A DNA stretch of 64,000 nt, taken from Aurantiochytrium sp. KH105. Its lineage: Eukaryota; Sar; Bigyra; Thraustochytrida; Thraustochytriidae. Below the pieces are notes generated by a model. It saw only the letters and a list, made by a program, of their open reading frames with translations, made no database searches and had not been told where the DNA came from. The stretch lies in the NCBI GenBank assembly GCA_003116975.1, contig BGKB01000044.1, positions 12,940 to 76,939 of the forward strand, in the 5' to 3' direction. This document shows, piece after piece, positions 29,151 through 39,351 of this stretch (position 1 is the first letter of the stretch; the number at the start of each line of letters is the position of its first letter). Both the position numbers and the translations under genes were made by a program.

Positions 29151-32100
29151 CTACACAAACGCTCCGTCGACGATTTGGAGCACATGGACCCGCCCTGACT
29201 CATCGCCGGCAACAGCAATGTTTGCATCGGATGCAACGGTCGTGATGTTCGTGTCGCTGGTGTACCCAATGCACCTACGCGAAGCGAGTGACATGTGAAC
29301 GCCGTCAAACTGTGGAATAGGTGACGCCATGTGACGCCAAATCCTCGCCCTCTGACCGATGGGCATACCGGTGTTTAGACTGAAGCTGTACACCTTGCCG
29401 TGTTCGGTACTTGCAACGACAACGCCAGCATCCAGCACAAACACCTTGCGAATCGTCGTTCTCGGATGCTCCGGATCAGTGACGGCGATGCAACTCGTCT
29501 CCACAAAACTATTTCCGGCGCGGCTCCAGATGCGCAATGTCTGGTCAAGAGATGCACTGGCAACCACGGTATCACGCAGCGTGACCGAGGTCACTGGGCC
29601 GGCATGGCTGTTGAGAACCTGAATGACGCGCCGCGTCTCCACGTTCCACAATCGGATCGTAGAATCGTCACTGCCGGACGCAAGAGCGCCTTCATGGTGC
29701 GAGATGGAGTTCACCGGAGCGGTATGACCCGTAAGCGTGAAAAGATGCTCATAAGGCGGCTCCAAGGACCACGCCCGGATGGTATTGTCGGCCGAGCCGG
29801 AATACGCACGCATGATGTCCAAGTCAAGACTGACGGTGAGAATCGAGTCGGTATGCCCATTGAAGACAACCCGGATCCTCGCGTTCTCAGTGTTCCACAT
29901 TCGCACGGTGTCGTCATCGGAACCTGAGATAATGATATTGTCACGAAACGCGATGGCGTTGACGCAATCCTCGTGGCCTTGAAGAACTTCAAGTTGGGCG
30001 CCAGTTTCCGCGTCCCACGTACGTAACGTGGCGTCGGCGCTTGCAGAGACGATCGTCGAGCCCGATATTTTGATCTTGGTGACCTCATCTCTGTGACGCT
30101 GCGCATCCCGCGTGAAGATCGTGCTGTCTTTGAAATTCCACACCTTGAGCGTCGTGTCATCACTTGAGCTGATAACAACGTCTCCCTTGAGGGTAAGCGC
30201 GCGAACAACATTCGTATGGCCCCGCATGAGGCGAATGTGCGTTTGCTCGCCAATATCCCAGATGTGCACGTACTTGTCATCTCCGCCTGACACAAGCGTA
30301 TCGCCCTGCAGCGCCAGACAGCGCACGGCGGCTCCCCTGTGCGCATCTCGAAATGAAAAGACTTCGTCTCTCGTGCTGGCATCAAAGATGACAATGTCTC
30401 CAGCAAGCGAGCCGAGGGCCACGGTACTGTCAGGGGTCGCCAGATCGATCGCCACGGCGAGCCACGCAGGGGTCTCTTTCGCAGCCACAGCAAGTGTCGC
30501 TAGCTCTTGGCCCTCAAAGGGGGACCAGATGATTGCATTCCCATCATCTGAACACGACACGAGCACGGGATAATCACCAAAGGGCTCAAGCGGGGCGCAG
30601 GCAAAGTCATTGACTGCTGAGGTGTGGCCCTCGAGATTACGCAGCACATTGCCGGAAATAGCATCCCACACGCGAATACCGCCGTCGGCCCCGCCAGAGG
30701 CAACGAGTGTGCGCATGGGCTGCTCAGCATTGGGACGGCTGCGTCGGCGGAGCATCTCGGGCCTCTGCAAGATGATGACACAGTTCACGGGCCCAGCATG
30801 CCCGAAGAGCCTGTGTCTGAGTTGGCCCGTCTCCGCGTTCCACAGGCACACCGTCCCATCGTTGTCACCACTTGCGATTAGACGGTCAAGGATATACACG
30901 GACTGCACGGGAGCGTCGTGACCTTCCATGAGGAGCTGCTCTTGCCCGGTGTCAGCGCTCCAGGTACGGATGGTATGGTCGTCCGAGCCCGACACGATGA
31001 TGTCCAAGGCGTTGCTCACGGCCCGAACTGGTGCCGTGTGGTCACGAAGCGTCTTGCGTAACGCTGCGTTCGCGCGAATAAGGACGGGTCGTACGGGCCG
31101 CAGCCACGCCTTCCTGTGTGGGGCCCAGTTGTCGTGAATGGAGGCTACGATGGGGTGTTGATCGTCAGTGATCCTTCCCAGGAGCTGTGAAGCGAGCTCA
31201 CGGGGATCCTGAATGAGCGCCTCGCCTCCCTTTTCAATGGCACGTATCACGAGGTCGCTTTGAAAACGCATAGTGCTGCCATCACCGCCCCTGCCTCTGC
31301 CTCTGCCCTCACCGTTCGGTAAGGCCCCGCGACGAGGCAGATAAAAGCGCTCAGCGTCAAGGACGAGATCGTAAAACGGTACAGCATGCTTGCCGAGCGC
31401 GCGCATAAGCCACGAAAAGTCCAGCAACAGAGGGGGCACCTTTTCAAACTGCTCGGACATGCACAAATGATAGAGGACATTCTGGTCGCCAAAGGGATGA
31501 TCGACGCTGAGACAAACCCGCGCCAGATTCAAGTGACCGTCCAGGGGCCTTACGTATAGTTCCGAGGCGCGTTCCCTCGACGTGAGGAAATCTACCATGC
31601 TCTTATGCACGAAGCCGATCTCGTCGTCGCCCACGTAGAGAAGTTGACGTGCGCGATCCAGTAATTCGTCGACTCTGTCCTCGTCAGCTTCGCCCTCCTC
31701 TCTCGGAAGCGTCGAAAGAAGCGACGAAAGAAGCTCCAGGGGAATGGGACTTCGTGAGACGGCCATGGATCCCAGCAAGACTGTGTAGAGCTCACGATTA
31801 CCGTCCAGCGCGCCATCGAGAAATCGAGAAAAGTTCTCCGTGTACATGCCATCAAGGCCGTCCGGGAATCGGTTCGTTTCCTCCCTAATCTGATTCAAGG
31901 AGACCGAACCAAGCTCCAGTTGGCTGAGCACCTCGCGGAGGAAACTCGCATAAAGAAAGAGCCCTTCGGACCGCTCTGCCATGATTTCCGCAGCCTCGTT
32001 GAGTTCGTTTGGGTTGCGCATATATGGTTTGAGTTCAACCTTCATGTACAACTTCATATCCTGCTCGTTCTCCGCGTCGCTCGTACTCACCTCGTATGGA

Positions 32101-33640
32101 TGAAAACGCTGCAAGCGGTACGGAATAATGGAGGCCGGGCGAGAGGAAATAATGAGGCCGAGCCACCGTGGCGTGTTTTCGAGCCACCGGGTCTGTAGCA
32201 GCTGCAAGAAAAGGGTTCGCTGGTCCTTTTTCGCCTCGTCAAGACCATCGATGATAAGTACGATGCGCTCTCTTGGCACGGGCGTGATTTGAGAGCAAGG
32301 ATTGGCGATGAGTGTCATAAACAACGCGTTGAGATCAAGTACGTCGCGATCGAGTTCCTGGGCGTCGAGGGTGCTGAGGTTTTCCCGCATGCCAGGAATG
32401 ACGTCCGCAAGCTGATTGGCCAAAGAGTAGAGGCACGTGCGCACCGAGGAGGCCTGATCGTCATCGTGCTTGAAGAAGTGCACTCCGCCCACCAGAATGA
32501 CGCGGCGCTCGGCATAGTATTCGTCTTCGCTCTCGCTGTCGCCATCACGAATGGAGCGAAGGCCGGGCATGCCTCGCGAGCTGGCCCTACGCATGGCAGC
32601 GCCGAGGGAGGCGCGAAGGTTGCGACCTTTACTGGACGAGCGCCTTGTCGAGCTCGCTCCGCTATTGCTGGGGCGCGACTGCGTCTCGGACCCAATCAGA
32701 GAACGCGTGCTTGTCATGAATGCAGATGGCCGGCGCACGCCGGTCTCCACATCAGGAGCAACGAGCAGACCACCGAGGTAGCACAGCCAAGCCATGATGA
32801 CGGACTTGCCGTAGCCGGCGGGGGCGAAAAGCACGAAGATTCGGTTTCGCATCCACGCCTCTCGCTCTTGGACGTACCAGCCGGCAATGCGCTCAATGAT
32901 CCAGTCGCGCGTGTTCTTGACATAATTGGCTGCCTTGTTGCGGACCATGAGGTACGGGTCAAAACCGTAGTCGAGAGGAAAGACGGCGCCGCCCTTGCGA
33001 GTCCTCACCTCACCTGTCGCCTTGTTGCGGAGCATGGTCGCGAGCGTGAAGGCTTGTTCACGCACGATCTCGTCGGAGAACAGATTAATGTGAACCTCCT
33101 CTCCCAGCACGACGCTGAGGCGCCCGGTCCAGAAGCGTCGATCCGGGACTGCGGTTTCCATGATGGCGGGGACGATGCGGTTGGGCATTTGATGCGCCGC
33201 GTGCAGGAGTTCACGCCAGCAGTTGTCGCTGCGGTCGTCGCTGTTCACCTTGGTCATGTATTGGACGGTGATGAGCGGGAGGAAGACGTCTGATCTCTCG
33301 ATGCTGCGAGCGATCCAGCTGAGCAGCTCGCCCTCGGCGTTGTACTGATCCAGAATTACGTCGAATGAGGTTCCATCTTCCAGCCTTACTTCGGCTAGCA
33401 TGTTGGCCACGACGGTCGCTCTCTCTCTCATCGTGCGACCCTCTTCATCATCCTGCCACGTGTACGAGACAAACACCGTGAGTCTCCGCGCGCGGCCTCC
33501 TCGCCGGCTGCGTCTCCGCTGCGCACGCGCGAGTCGCTGTTCGCGTCGCTGTTCGCCGCCGCGTCCCAGCTGCTCCGGGACCGTGTCTCCTTCCTCTTCC
33601 TCCTCCTCCTCCTGCAGGTGCTCATCTTCCTGCAGCTGCA

Positions 33641-33675
<35 letters not shown>

Positions 33676-33761
33676 GCCTCCCTGTTCGCCCTCGCTGTGG
33701 CCAGCAGGCCACCTTTCTGCGCCTGTTTCGTCGCGCGGCGGCTGCGTCGCCGTGTCCACAT
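29151..33761 (-). CDS. TIR-NACHT-WD40 protein (NLR-like STAND NTPase)
   Basis: 1536 residues, intronless. After a poly-Gln (CAG tract at about 33637-33677) and Glu-rich N-terminus, a TIR domain starts near residue 93 (FVSYTWQDD). It keeps the NCWRELLHA segment with the Glu equivalent to the NADase residue of catalytic TIRs (about residue 179). The NACHT NTPase follows: Walker A APAGYGKS (about 312-320, first Gly replaced by Ala), a Ser/Arg-rich insert of about 100 residues, Walker B VLIIDGLDEA (about 500) and sensor IISSRP. A helical segment ends with VHKSMVDFLTS. From about residue 905 there are 14 WD40-like blades (GHTAPV...SGSDD...IRLW), enough for two seven-blade propellers. By family, the propeller senses a ligand, NACHT oligomerises on ATP and TIR is the effector or adaptor. 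An immune role is inference. Confidence 0.93.
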
Positions 33762-35113
33762 CGTCTCGTCTTCTCCTCCTCTTTCTCCTTCTCGTCCTCC
33801 TTCTCCTTCGCCGCGTTGAGGGTTTGCTCGGCTCAGCCGGCACGGCGCGGACGCGCGATCCTTCTCCTTCGTTCGTGATCTGCGGATTCGCCCGCGGGAC
33901 TTGCTCGTGCCTCCACGTTCTGCTGCTTCTCCTCGAGCTCACGAACCTCTTTCGCACCAACTTACGATCCTACTTACGCGGACGCACGCGCGCACACACT
34001 CACGCACCCATCCCGAAAACAAGCGCACGGAGGAACGATCGATCCATCGAACGGACAGACTCTGCGCCGCGACCCGCGACCCGCTCGTCGCGTCCGCGCT
34101 CGTCGCGTCCGCGTCCGCGACGCGCGGCGCGTGCAGGTCTGCGGCACGTGCAGCCTGCTCAGGCATCCAAGATTCCCCTCTCTTCCTCCCCTCCCCTCCT
34201 CCCCGGGCCAGCCCGGCCGAATCTGCGCTCGCCGCCGCGCGGCGTCTGCCTCCGCGCGGGGACCGCGCGCGCGTCTCTCCGCGGCGCGGGGCCTCTCCGC
34301 GAGACCAAGTTGGCGCCGCGGGTGCCCCGCCATCCACCAATCATCCATCCATCCATCCATCGCTTGCCCCAGTGGCCCACGGACCGCGGCGCTCGCAGCC
34401 CTGCACGCGCCGACTGCTGCTGCTGCTGCTGCTGCTCGAGGGCGGAGAGAGCGCCGCGGAGTATCACGATTTCCGCGCGGAGCGGACGAGCGCGCTCGGG
34501 AACCTGTGTCTCCGGAGACCGTCGCGAGAGAGTTGGAGTGGCCAGCGCCGGCCGATCATTGTGTCGAGTGCGCCTTTGTTTGTGCGCTGGATGGTCACAT
34601 CTTGAGGTGGTTCCCACGCGAGGCGCGTGGTGCGAACCGGAGCCGGGACCGCGGCCTGGCTGACAGTGACAATGGTGAGTGGGAGTGAGCCTCGCCGCGA
34701 ATCCGTCGCGGTGGCCGCGACCGCGCCTCGTTCCGCCGCGCCGGGTTCCCGGAGCTCGCTCGCCGCGCACGGTCGGCCGAAGCTCGCCTCCCAGGATCGT
34801 AGTTTGTGCATGACCATCTCTGTCAGCGCCTCATTTTGGACGGCATCCAAGCAGCCAAACCCGCGAGCGGCAAGTGACAAGACCGCCCGCGCGGCGTCTC
34901 CACCAGCACTGACCCGCGGCCTCACGCCCGCTCCGCATCGCAGGCGGCGGTCTCGGCTTGCGCAGCCTGCTGCCTCTGCCGGCTTGCGGCATGGACCTGG
35001 CTGGGCTCCTCCTCCGCCCTGCTTGACGAAGGACGGTTGCAACGCGACGGCCTGAGCAGGCGCAAAGCAGGAGCAGGAGCAGGAGCAGGAGCGAGGCCCT
35101 CGCGGCGAGGACG
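33762..35113. other. GC-rich divergent intergenic region
   Basis: Lies between the TIR-NACHT-WD40 start (-) and the acidic-protein start (+). Simple repeats: (CATC)n at about 34343-34362, CTG runs at about 34418-34437 and (GCAGGA)n at about 35069-35094. Long ORFs here are Arg/Pro/Ala/Ser-rich in every frame and unsupported. Confidence 0.5.
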
Positions 35114-35694
35114 ATGTTCCCGTCGCTGCTGCCCGCGACCATCGAGCCCGTGTGGTGCCCGGTGCTCGGCATGGACGAGGAGGACGCGCTCGCGCAGGTA
35201 CGTGGCCGGGGCGCAGCCGCGCGCGCGAGAGCGGGAGAGAGAGAGGTCGTCCATCGAAATGAGATGAACTGACACGCCAAGCCGCCCGCCCCGGGCTTTG
35301 CGCGCGACAGGAGGAGTTCGCCTTTGAGCAGCAGCTGGCGGCCGTGCGCCAGCAGCGAGGTCCTCAGCCCATCGGCGTCCGCCGCACGAAGCGCGGTGGT
35401 GGCGACGACGAGGAAGAAGACGAAGACGAAGAAGAAGACGACGACGACGCCGCCGAGCTCGAAGGCTCCGACATGTCCATGGAGGAGGAGGAGGAAGAGG
35501 AGGAAGATGAAGAAGAAGAAGAGGAGGAGGAAGAAGAGGAGGAAGGCTTTTCTGGCGTTGAGTTCCTTGCTAGCGAAGGCGAGGACATGAGAACATCGGA
35601 CCATGACATGGACGAGGTTTATGCACAACGACACTCCGCGAGGAGTGAAGAATCTGATTCTGACTCTGACGGCGAGGATTCGGGACAATGGTAG
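35114..35694 (+). CDS. Small acidic protein, two exons
   Basis: 155 residues. Exon 1 (35114-35197) encodes 28 residues starting MFPSLLPATIEPVWCP and ends at CAG|GTACGT. The intron 35198-35310 ends GCGCGACAG. Exon 2 (35311-35694) resumes in phase 0 with EEFAFEQQLAAVRQQ. The junction fuses a conserved-looking N-terminus to a short helix, then a very acidic tail with long Glu and Asp runs and a Ser/Asp-rich end. No catalytic motif is visible. Acidic tails of this kind occur in histone or RNA-polymerase-associated chaperones and nucleolar proteins, but I do not recognise this one. It is the only protein gene besides the LRR gene in which I can place a spliceosomal intron. Confidence 0.68.
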
Positions 35695-36099
35695 CGATCC
35701 CTCCCTCACTCTCACTGATCTTGTCATCCGCTCGCGATCCGCTTTCCATCCTTCTCCTTTTTCAAGAATCCTTGAGGAAGAGACAGCCTTGCAAGGAAAA
35801 ATAATTGAAAGAAAGAGAAAAAACAAAACACAAGCAGGCGCGCCTATTGCCTGCAATTTCGACTCCATCTTCGTCGCAACTGTCTGCGCACATGGTCGGC
35901 GAAGATCGGCAAAGAAAAAACAGTGAAAAAAAAAGGAATGGAGAGAAAAGGCACGGTGCAAAGACTTCCCTTTGATAAAATCAAGATCGATCTATTATAC
36001 ATGTACGACGGACTTTGTAAACTTGTAAATCCAAAGATCCAGGTCGCTTCCCTCCGTACGGTGCAAACAGTTCCCTTTGATAAAATCAAGATCGATCTA
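35695..36099. other. Convergent 3' region containing a duplicated gene end
   Basis: Separates the acidic-protein gene (+) from the methyltransferase gene (-). The second half is the outer copy of the 105-bp duplication described separately. Confidence 0.6.
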
Positions 36100-36162
36100 T
36101 TATACATGTACGACGGACTTTGTGAACTTGTAAATCCAAAGATCCAGGTCGCTCCCCTCCGA
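35953..36162. repeat. 105-bp tandem duplication of a gene 3' end
   Basis: Two copies, 35953-36057 and 36058-36162, differ by only a few bases. The inner copy contains the last codons, stop and 3' flank of the minus-strand methyltransferase. The outer copy repeats the same sequence beyond the stop, so it is a relic of the coding tail. Confidence 0.93.
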
Positions 36163-36825
36163 AGCCCCCTCTGCAAGCGAATCTGACGTCCAGTTTGTCC
36201 ACGTGACGCGCGCCCACGGGACGTCCGCAAGCGTGACAGCATCTCTGACACCCGGATCCACGGTTGAAACCTGCAAGTACAAGCCCCCAGGTCGCAAAAG
36301 TCGATGAATGCCTTGGAGAAAACGCCCAACCTCGGCGTCGCCTGCGAACTCGACGGCATCAAGGGTGCCCTTGTCGATACACAGGTCAAAGGTCTCTGAC
36401 GCCAGCTTTGAATCGAGCACATCGTCTTGTACAAAGTTGCTACGTGCAAGCACTTCTGGCTCGTATTTCGCAGCTCCTTGGCTCTGCAGGCCCTCGACCG
36501 CTGCAGCGCTCGTGTCCACGTTTGTGACGTGGACATGCGGAAAAAGCTGAGCCGTGCAGAACCCAAGCTCACTCAGACCGCAGCCCACGTGAAGGCACGC
36601 CACACTCTCCAGCGCAGAGAGGCCTGGCTCGTGCTGGAGGGCCGCCTCGACTGCGCCGACGACACCATCTGCGCCCGCGAACCACTCGCGTGGTGCCCGG
36701 CCGCTGCGATACTTTGCGTCCCAGAACGCGGGGCTTCCAAAGTCGCGCGTGCTGCTGCTCAGCCCGCGACTCCTCGCTGCGCGGGCCACGCGTCGTGCGT
36801 GCTCGTGCGCACGGCCGCGCAACAT
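36100..36825 (-). CDS. Class I methyltransferase, METTL13/EEF1A-lysine-methyltransferase-like
   Basis: 241 residues from the Met at 36825. The N-terminus is Arg/Ala-rich, possibly a mitochondrial presequence (MLRGRAHEHARRVARAARS). Then comes FWDAKYRSG, typical of this family's opening, motif I HVGCGLSELG (about residue 80), an acidic loop VDTSAAAVEGL and the family-typical DLCIDKGTLDAVEF, followed by LLRPGGLYLQVS. The final residues LDLWIYKF match the family's last strand. Likely S-adenosylmethionine-dependent lysine methylation of a protein such as elongation factor 1A. The substrate is inferred from family only. The frame continues upstream to 37293, but that part overlaps the divergent hydrolase gene and looks compositional. 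The 3' end is tandemly duplicated. Confidence 0.85.
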   Translation of the reverse strand: MLRGRAHEHARRVARAARSRGLSSSTRDFGSPAFWDAKYRSGRAPREWFAGADGVVGAVEAALQHEPGLSALESVACLHVGCGLSELGFCTAQLFPHVHVTNVDTSAAAVEGLQSQGAAKYEPEVLARSNFVQDDVLDSKLASETFDLCIDKGTLDAVEFAGDAEVGRFLQGIHRLLRPGGLYLQVSTVDPGVRDAVTLADVPWARVTWTNWTSDSLAEGASEGSDLDLWIYKFTKSVVHV

Positions 36826-36991
36826 CTCTCGCACGAGACTTGCCCTTTTGCATCCAGGCAAGCACGTCGCAAGCCAAGCACGTCTGTCTGTCTGTAAAGT
36901 GGTGACCCGAATGGCCTTGCACAGCACGTGCACGCGTAGACACTGTAGGTTGCAAACCCTCTCTCGCAGCACAGGTCGTCGCGCGAGAATC
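36826..36991. promoter_or_regulatory. Short bidirectional promoter interval
   Basis: Only 166 bp separate the chosen start codons of the methyltransferase (-) and alpha/beta-hydrolase (+). Both genes presumably share regulatory sequence here. No specific factor site is identified. Confidence 0.5.
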
Positions 36992-38176
36992 ATGGGCGCG
37001 GCGGAGGCGGCGCTCGGCGCCCGCCTTGCGCACGAGGACGTGCAGGACGCCGAGGTGGACGCCGACGTGGAGTCCTCGTTGTCAGTGCACTTGGCGGCGG
37101 AGGAGGGGCAAGGGCACGCTCGAATGTGCGAACGCGGGGGACAGCGCCTTGCGTACGTGGACGTCGGTCCTCCGGGCTTGCGCGGCGCTAGCAAGACGTT
37201 ATCAGCGCCTCGGATATCAACAAGGTCAACAAACAAGGGCGATACCGACCTCGAGGAGTCCGCCGCTGACAGTTCTAGCAATGCCGAGGTCAATCATGAA
37301 AATAACAACGATGCCAACGATGACGCCGACGACGACAACAGCGCAAAGGCACAGGAAAGGAAAGAAGCAGAGGGAGAAGACCGTGAAGATGATCAAGACT
37401 GCGAGCCTTCCGTGGACCCTGTCCTACTCTTTATTCATGGCCTTGGCGTCACAGGAACTTTCATTTGGCGCAAGCAGATCGACATTCTCACGCAAGAATA
37501 TGGTATGCGAGTGATTGCAGTTGACTTGCGCGGCCACGGCGCCTCTGTGCCGCTGGCTTACCACGTCGATACACTCTACGAACTTGTCGAGGACTGTATT
37601 GCAGTCTTAGATGACGCCAAGGTGAAAAAAGCCGTGTGGTGCGGTTCAGGTCTTGGCAGCCGCATTGCGCTTAGAGCCGGTCTTGCCTTTCCTGATCGCA
37701 CCGCAGCTCTTGTTCTGCTAGGTTCCCAGGCCCGAGCCGCAACTTGGGGTGAGGTTGTCGTGAACAGTATCTTGTGCACCTTTGCTCAGCAGTGCGGCTT
37801 CAATATGGTGCGCAATGTCTTGGAGCGCCAGCTCATCACCGCCGAATTTGAGGCATCACATCCGGAAGAATCCACCGCCTTTAGGGAAAATGTGAACGCT
37901 CAGGATCCAGAAGCCATCTTGGCCATGGTGACGCCTCTTAACAAGCGGAGTGATATCTCAGAGGAACTGCAAGGCCTCGATATTCCCACGCTCATTCTGC
38001 ATGGCGAGATGGATCGCATTATTAGCTACACAGACGCCAAGGCCATGGCTGACACCCTGCCCGACACGGAGATTGTCGTACTTTCTGGCGTTGGCCATCT
38101 CCTCAGTCTCGAAGCTCCTCGAGACGTTGCCGAGGAGATTCATGGTTTTGTGGATGCACGACTGATCAGCTCATGA
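36992..38176 (+). CDS. Alpha/beta-hydrolase-fold protein lacking the canonical nucleophile
   Basis: 394 residues, intronless. A 140-residue N-terminal extension, with an Asn/Asp/Glu-rich middle, precedes the fold. The oxyanion block is LLFIHGLGVTG (about residue 147) and is followed by VIAVDLRGHGAS. The nucleophile elbow reads C217-G-S-G-L-G-S. Aligning it to GxSxG puts Gly220 at the nucleophile position, with Ser one residue earlier. The later Asp (HGEMDRI, about 339) and His (GVGHLLSLEAP, about 367) are present. It may be a non-catalytic fold member, or Ser219 may act in a shifted elbow. The start at 36992 leaves 166 bp to the divergent methyltransferase; the frame also opens further upstream to 36749 inside that gene. 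Confidence 0.85.
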   Translation: MGAAEAALGARLAHEDVQDAEVDADVESSLSVHLAAEEGQGHARMCERGGQRLAYVDVGPPGLRGASKTLSAPRISTRSTNKGDTDLEESAADSSSNAEVNHENNNDANDDADDDNSAKAQERKEAEGEDREDDQDCEPSVDPVLLFIHGLGVTGTFIWRKQIDILTQEYGMRVIAVDLRGHGASVPLAYHVDTLYELVEDCIAVLDDAKVKKAVWCGSGLGSRIALRAGLAFPDRTAALVLLGSQARAATWGEVVVNSILCTFAQQCGFNMVRNVLERQLITAEFEASHPEESTAFRENVNAQDPEAILAMVTPLNKRSDISEELQGLDIPTLILHGEMDRIISYTDAKAMADTLPDTEIVVLSGVGHLLSLEAPRDVAEEIHGFVDARLISS

Positions 38177-39351
38177 AACAGGTGGAAATCGAAATCGATA
38201 AGCAGACACCTGGAGCGGCACAAAAAGGAACAAAGCTGTCACGCATCCTCAGTAGTGTGCATGTGTTTGAAATATCATCCGTGTCTTTGCAGGCTTATCT
38301 CCCATTCGTCTCGCTCGTTCTATGACACAAGCTTATTTTTTTTCGAAATGAGGCCAGTCGGGAAATATCGCCACGTACTACATGCACCTGATCACCGGTC
38401 ATCACACAAAATCAAAATCAAAACAAGTTTTTCTAAAAAACATTACAAACACGATCAAAATATATACACTCAAGAAAAGAGTTGCCAGTGAAACGCCAGG
38501 CGTCTTTCTGTACTGAGACGTCGCACTGGGCTTACGTCTCTTGTGTGTTTGCTAGGCACGTTGACAATCTATGGTTCTGTGCAACGGCGTTATACATTGT
38601 CAGTCATCGTTCCGAGTAAACGTGTTGCGTCAAAAAGCGACGAGTCCTTTCTCTGAGAGGGCAGCAATCAGGGAATTGTAGTCTTTTAGTGAGTCACACG
38701 AAGGTTCAACCTAAGTTTGTATCTTCATCTTGCTGCCTCGTCTCCAAAAGAAAAAAGGACTCGCCTCTTTCTCCCGCCACGTTCCAGAGTTTGCGAAGTG
38801 AGCGAGCTCAACCAACGTCACCTACTCTTCATCCAATCATAGCAACAAACAACCAGCTGAAGATCAAGCGCTGTGGCATCCCGTCGAGGAAAGCGGCGCG
38901 GCAACGCTAGGCCGCCCTCGGCAGTACTGCCATCACCGCGATGATCCCAACCATCCACGATCGAGGTCTGCTTATCCCCTTCTCGATTTGCCGCCTCTGC
39001 ATTGAAATGAGTGGGTCTGGAAATTTGACCCACGTCTGTGAGAGAGTGGTACCTTTCGTGCGAGTAATTTATCAGCGGGGAATGCGGGGACTCGATATGG
39101 CCGTTCGTTTTCCAACAGCCTCCTCGGTCTTCATTCATTCATTCATGCAATCCCTCGACCCGATTAGTGCAGCGCAAGGTTTCGGAGAAGCTGGGCCAGA
39201 GCGGTATTGCTCCGAGCTCGCGCTACCCTCGCCCCGCCGCCCGCGCGCACCCCTTTTGAGCAAGAAATTGCGCAGGAGGCCGGGACAAGGCTCACGCGCG
39301 GGAGCAGGCGAAGGAGAGAAGCAACCCAACAAGCAAACAAACGACAGAACG
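38177..39351. other. Intergenic, no supported gene
   Basis: AT-richer around 38330-38480. A short inverted pair (gagacgt ... acgtctc) lies at about 38514-38541. The DNAAF1 frame stays open to a Met at 38941, but conservation begins at 39352. Nothing else recognised. Confidence 0.5.

Noticed and set aside
33752-34663. 303-codon plus-strand ORF starting with a Leu-rich, signal-like segment
   Set aside because: The Leu run comes from a CTC/CTT simple repeat. The rest is low-complexity Arg/Pro/Ser and it overlaps the 5' end of the NLR-like gene.
34831-35961. 376-codon minus-strand ORF opposite the acidic-protein gene
   Set aside because: Its Leu/Phe-rich part is antisense to the Glu/Asp codon runs. 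The sense strand has a clean splice and coherent protein.
38941-39351. Upstream in-frame Met extending DNAAF1 by 137 codons
   Set aside because: Family conservation starts at the Met at 39352. The extension is unrelated sequence with poor complexity.
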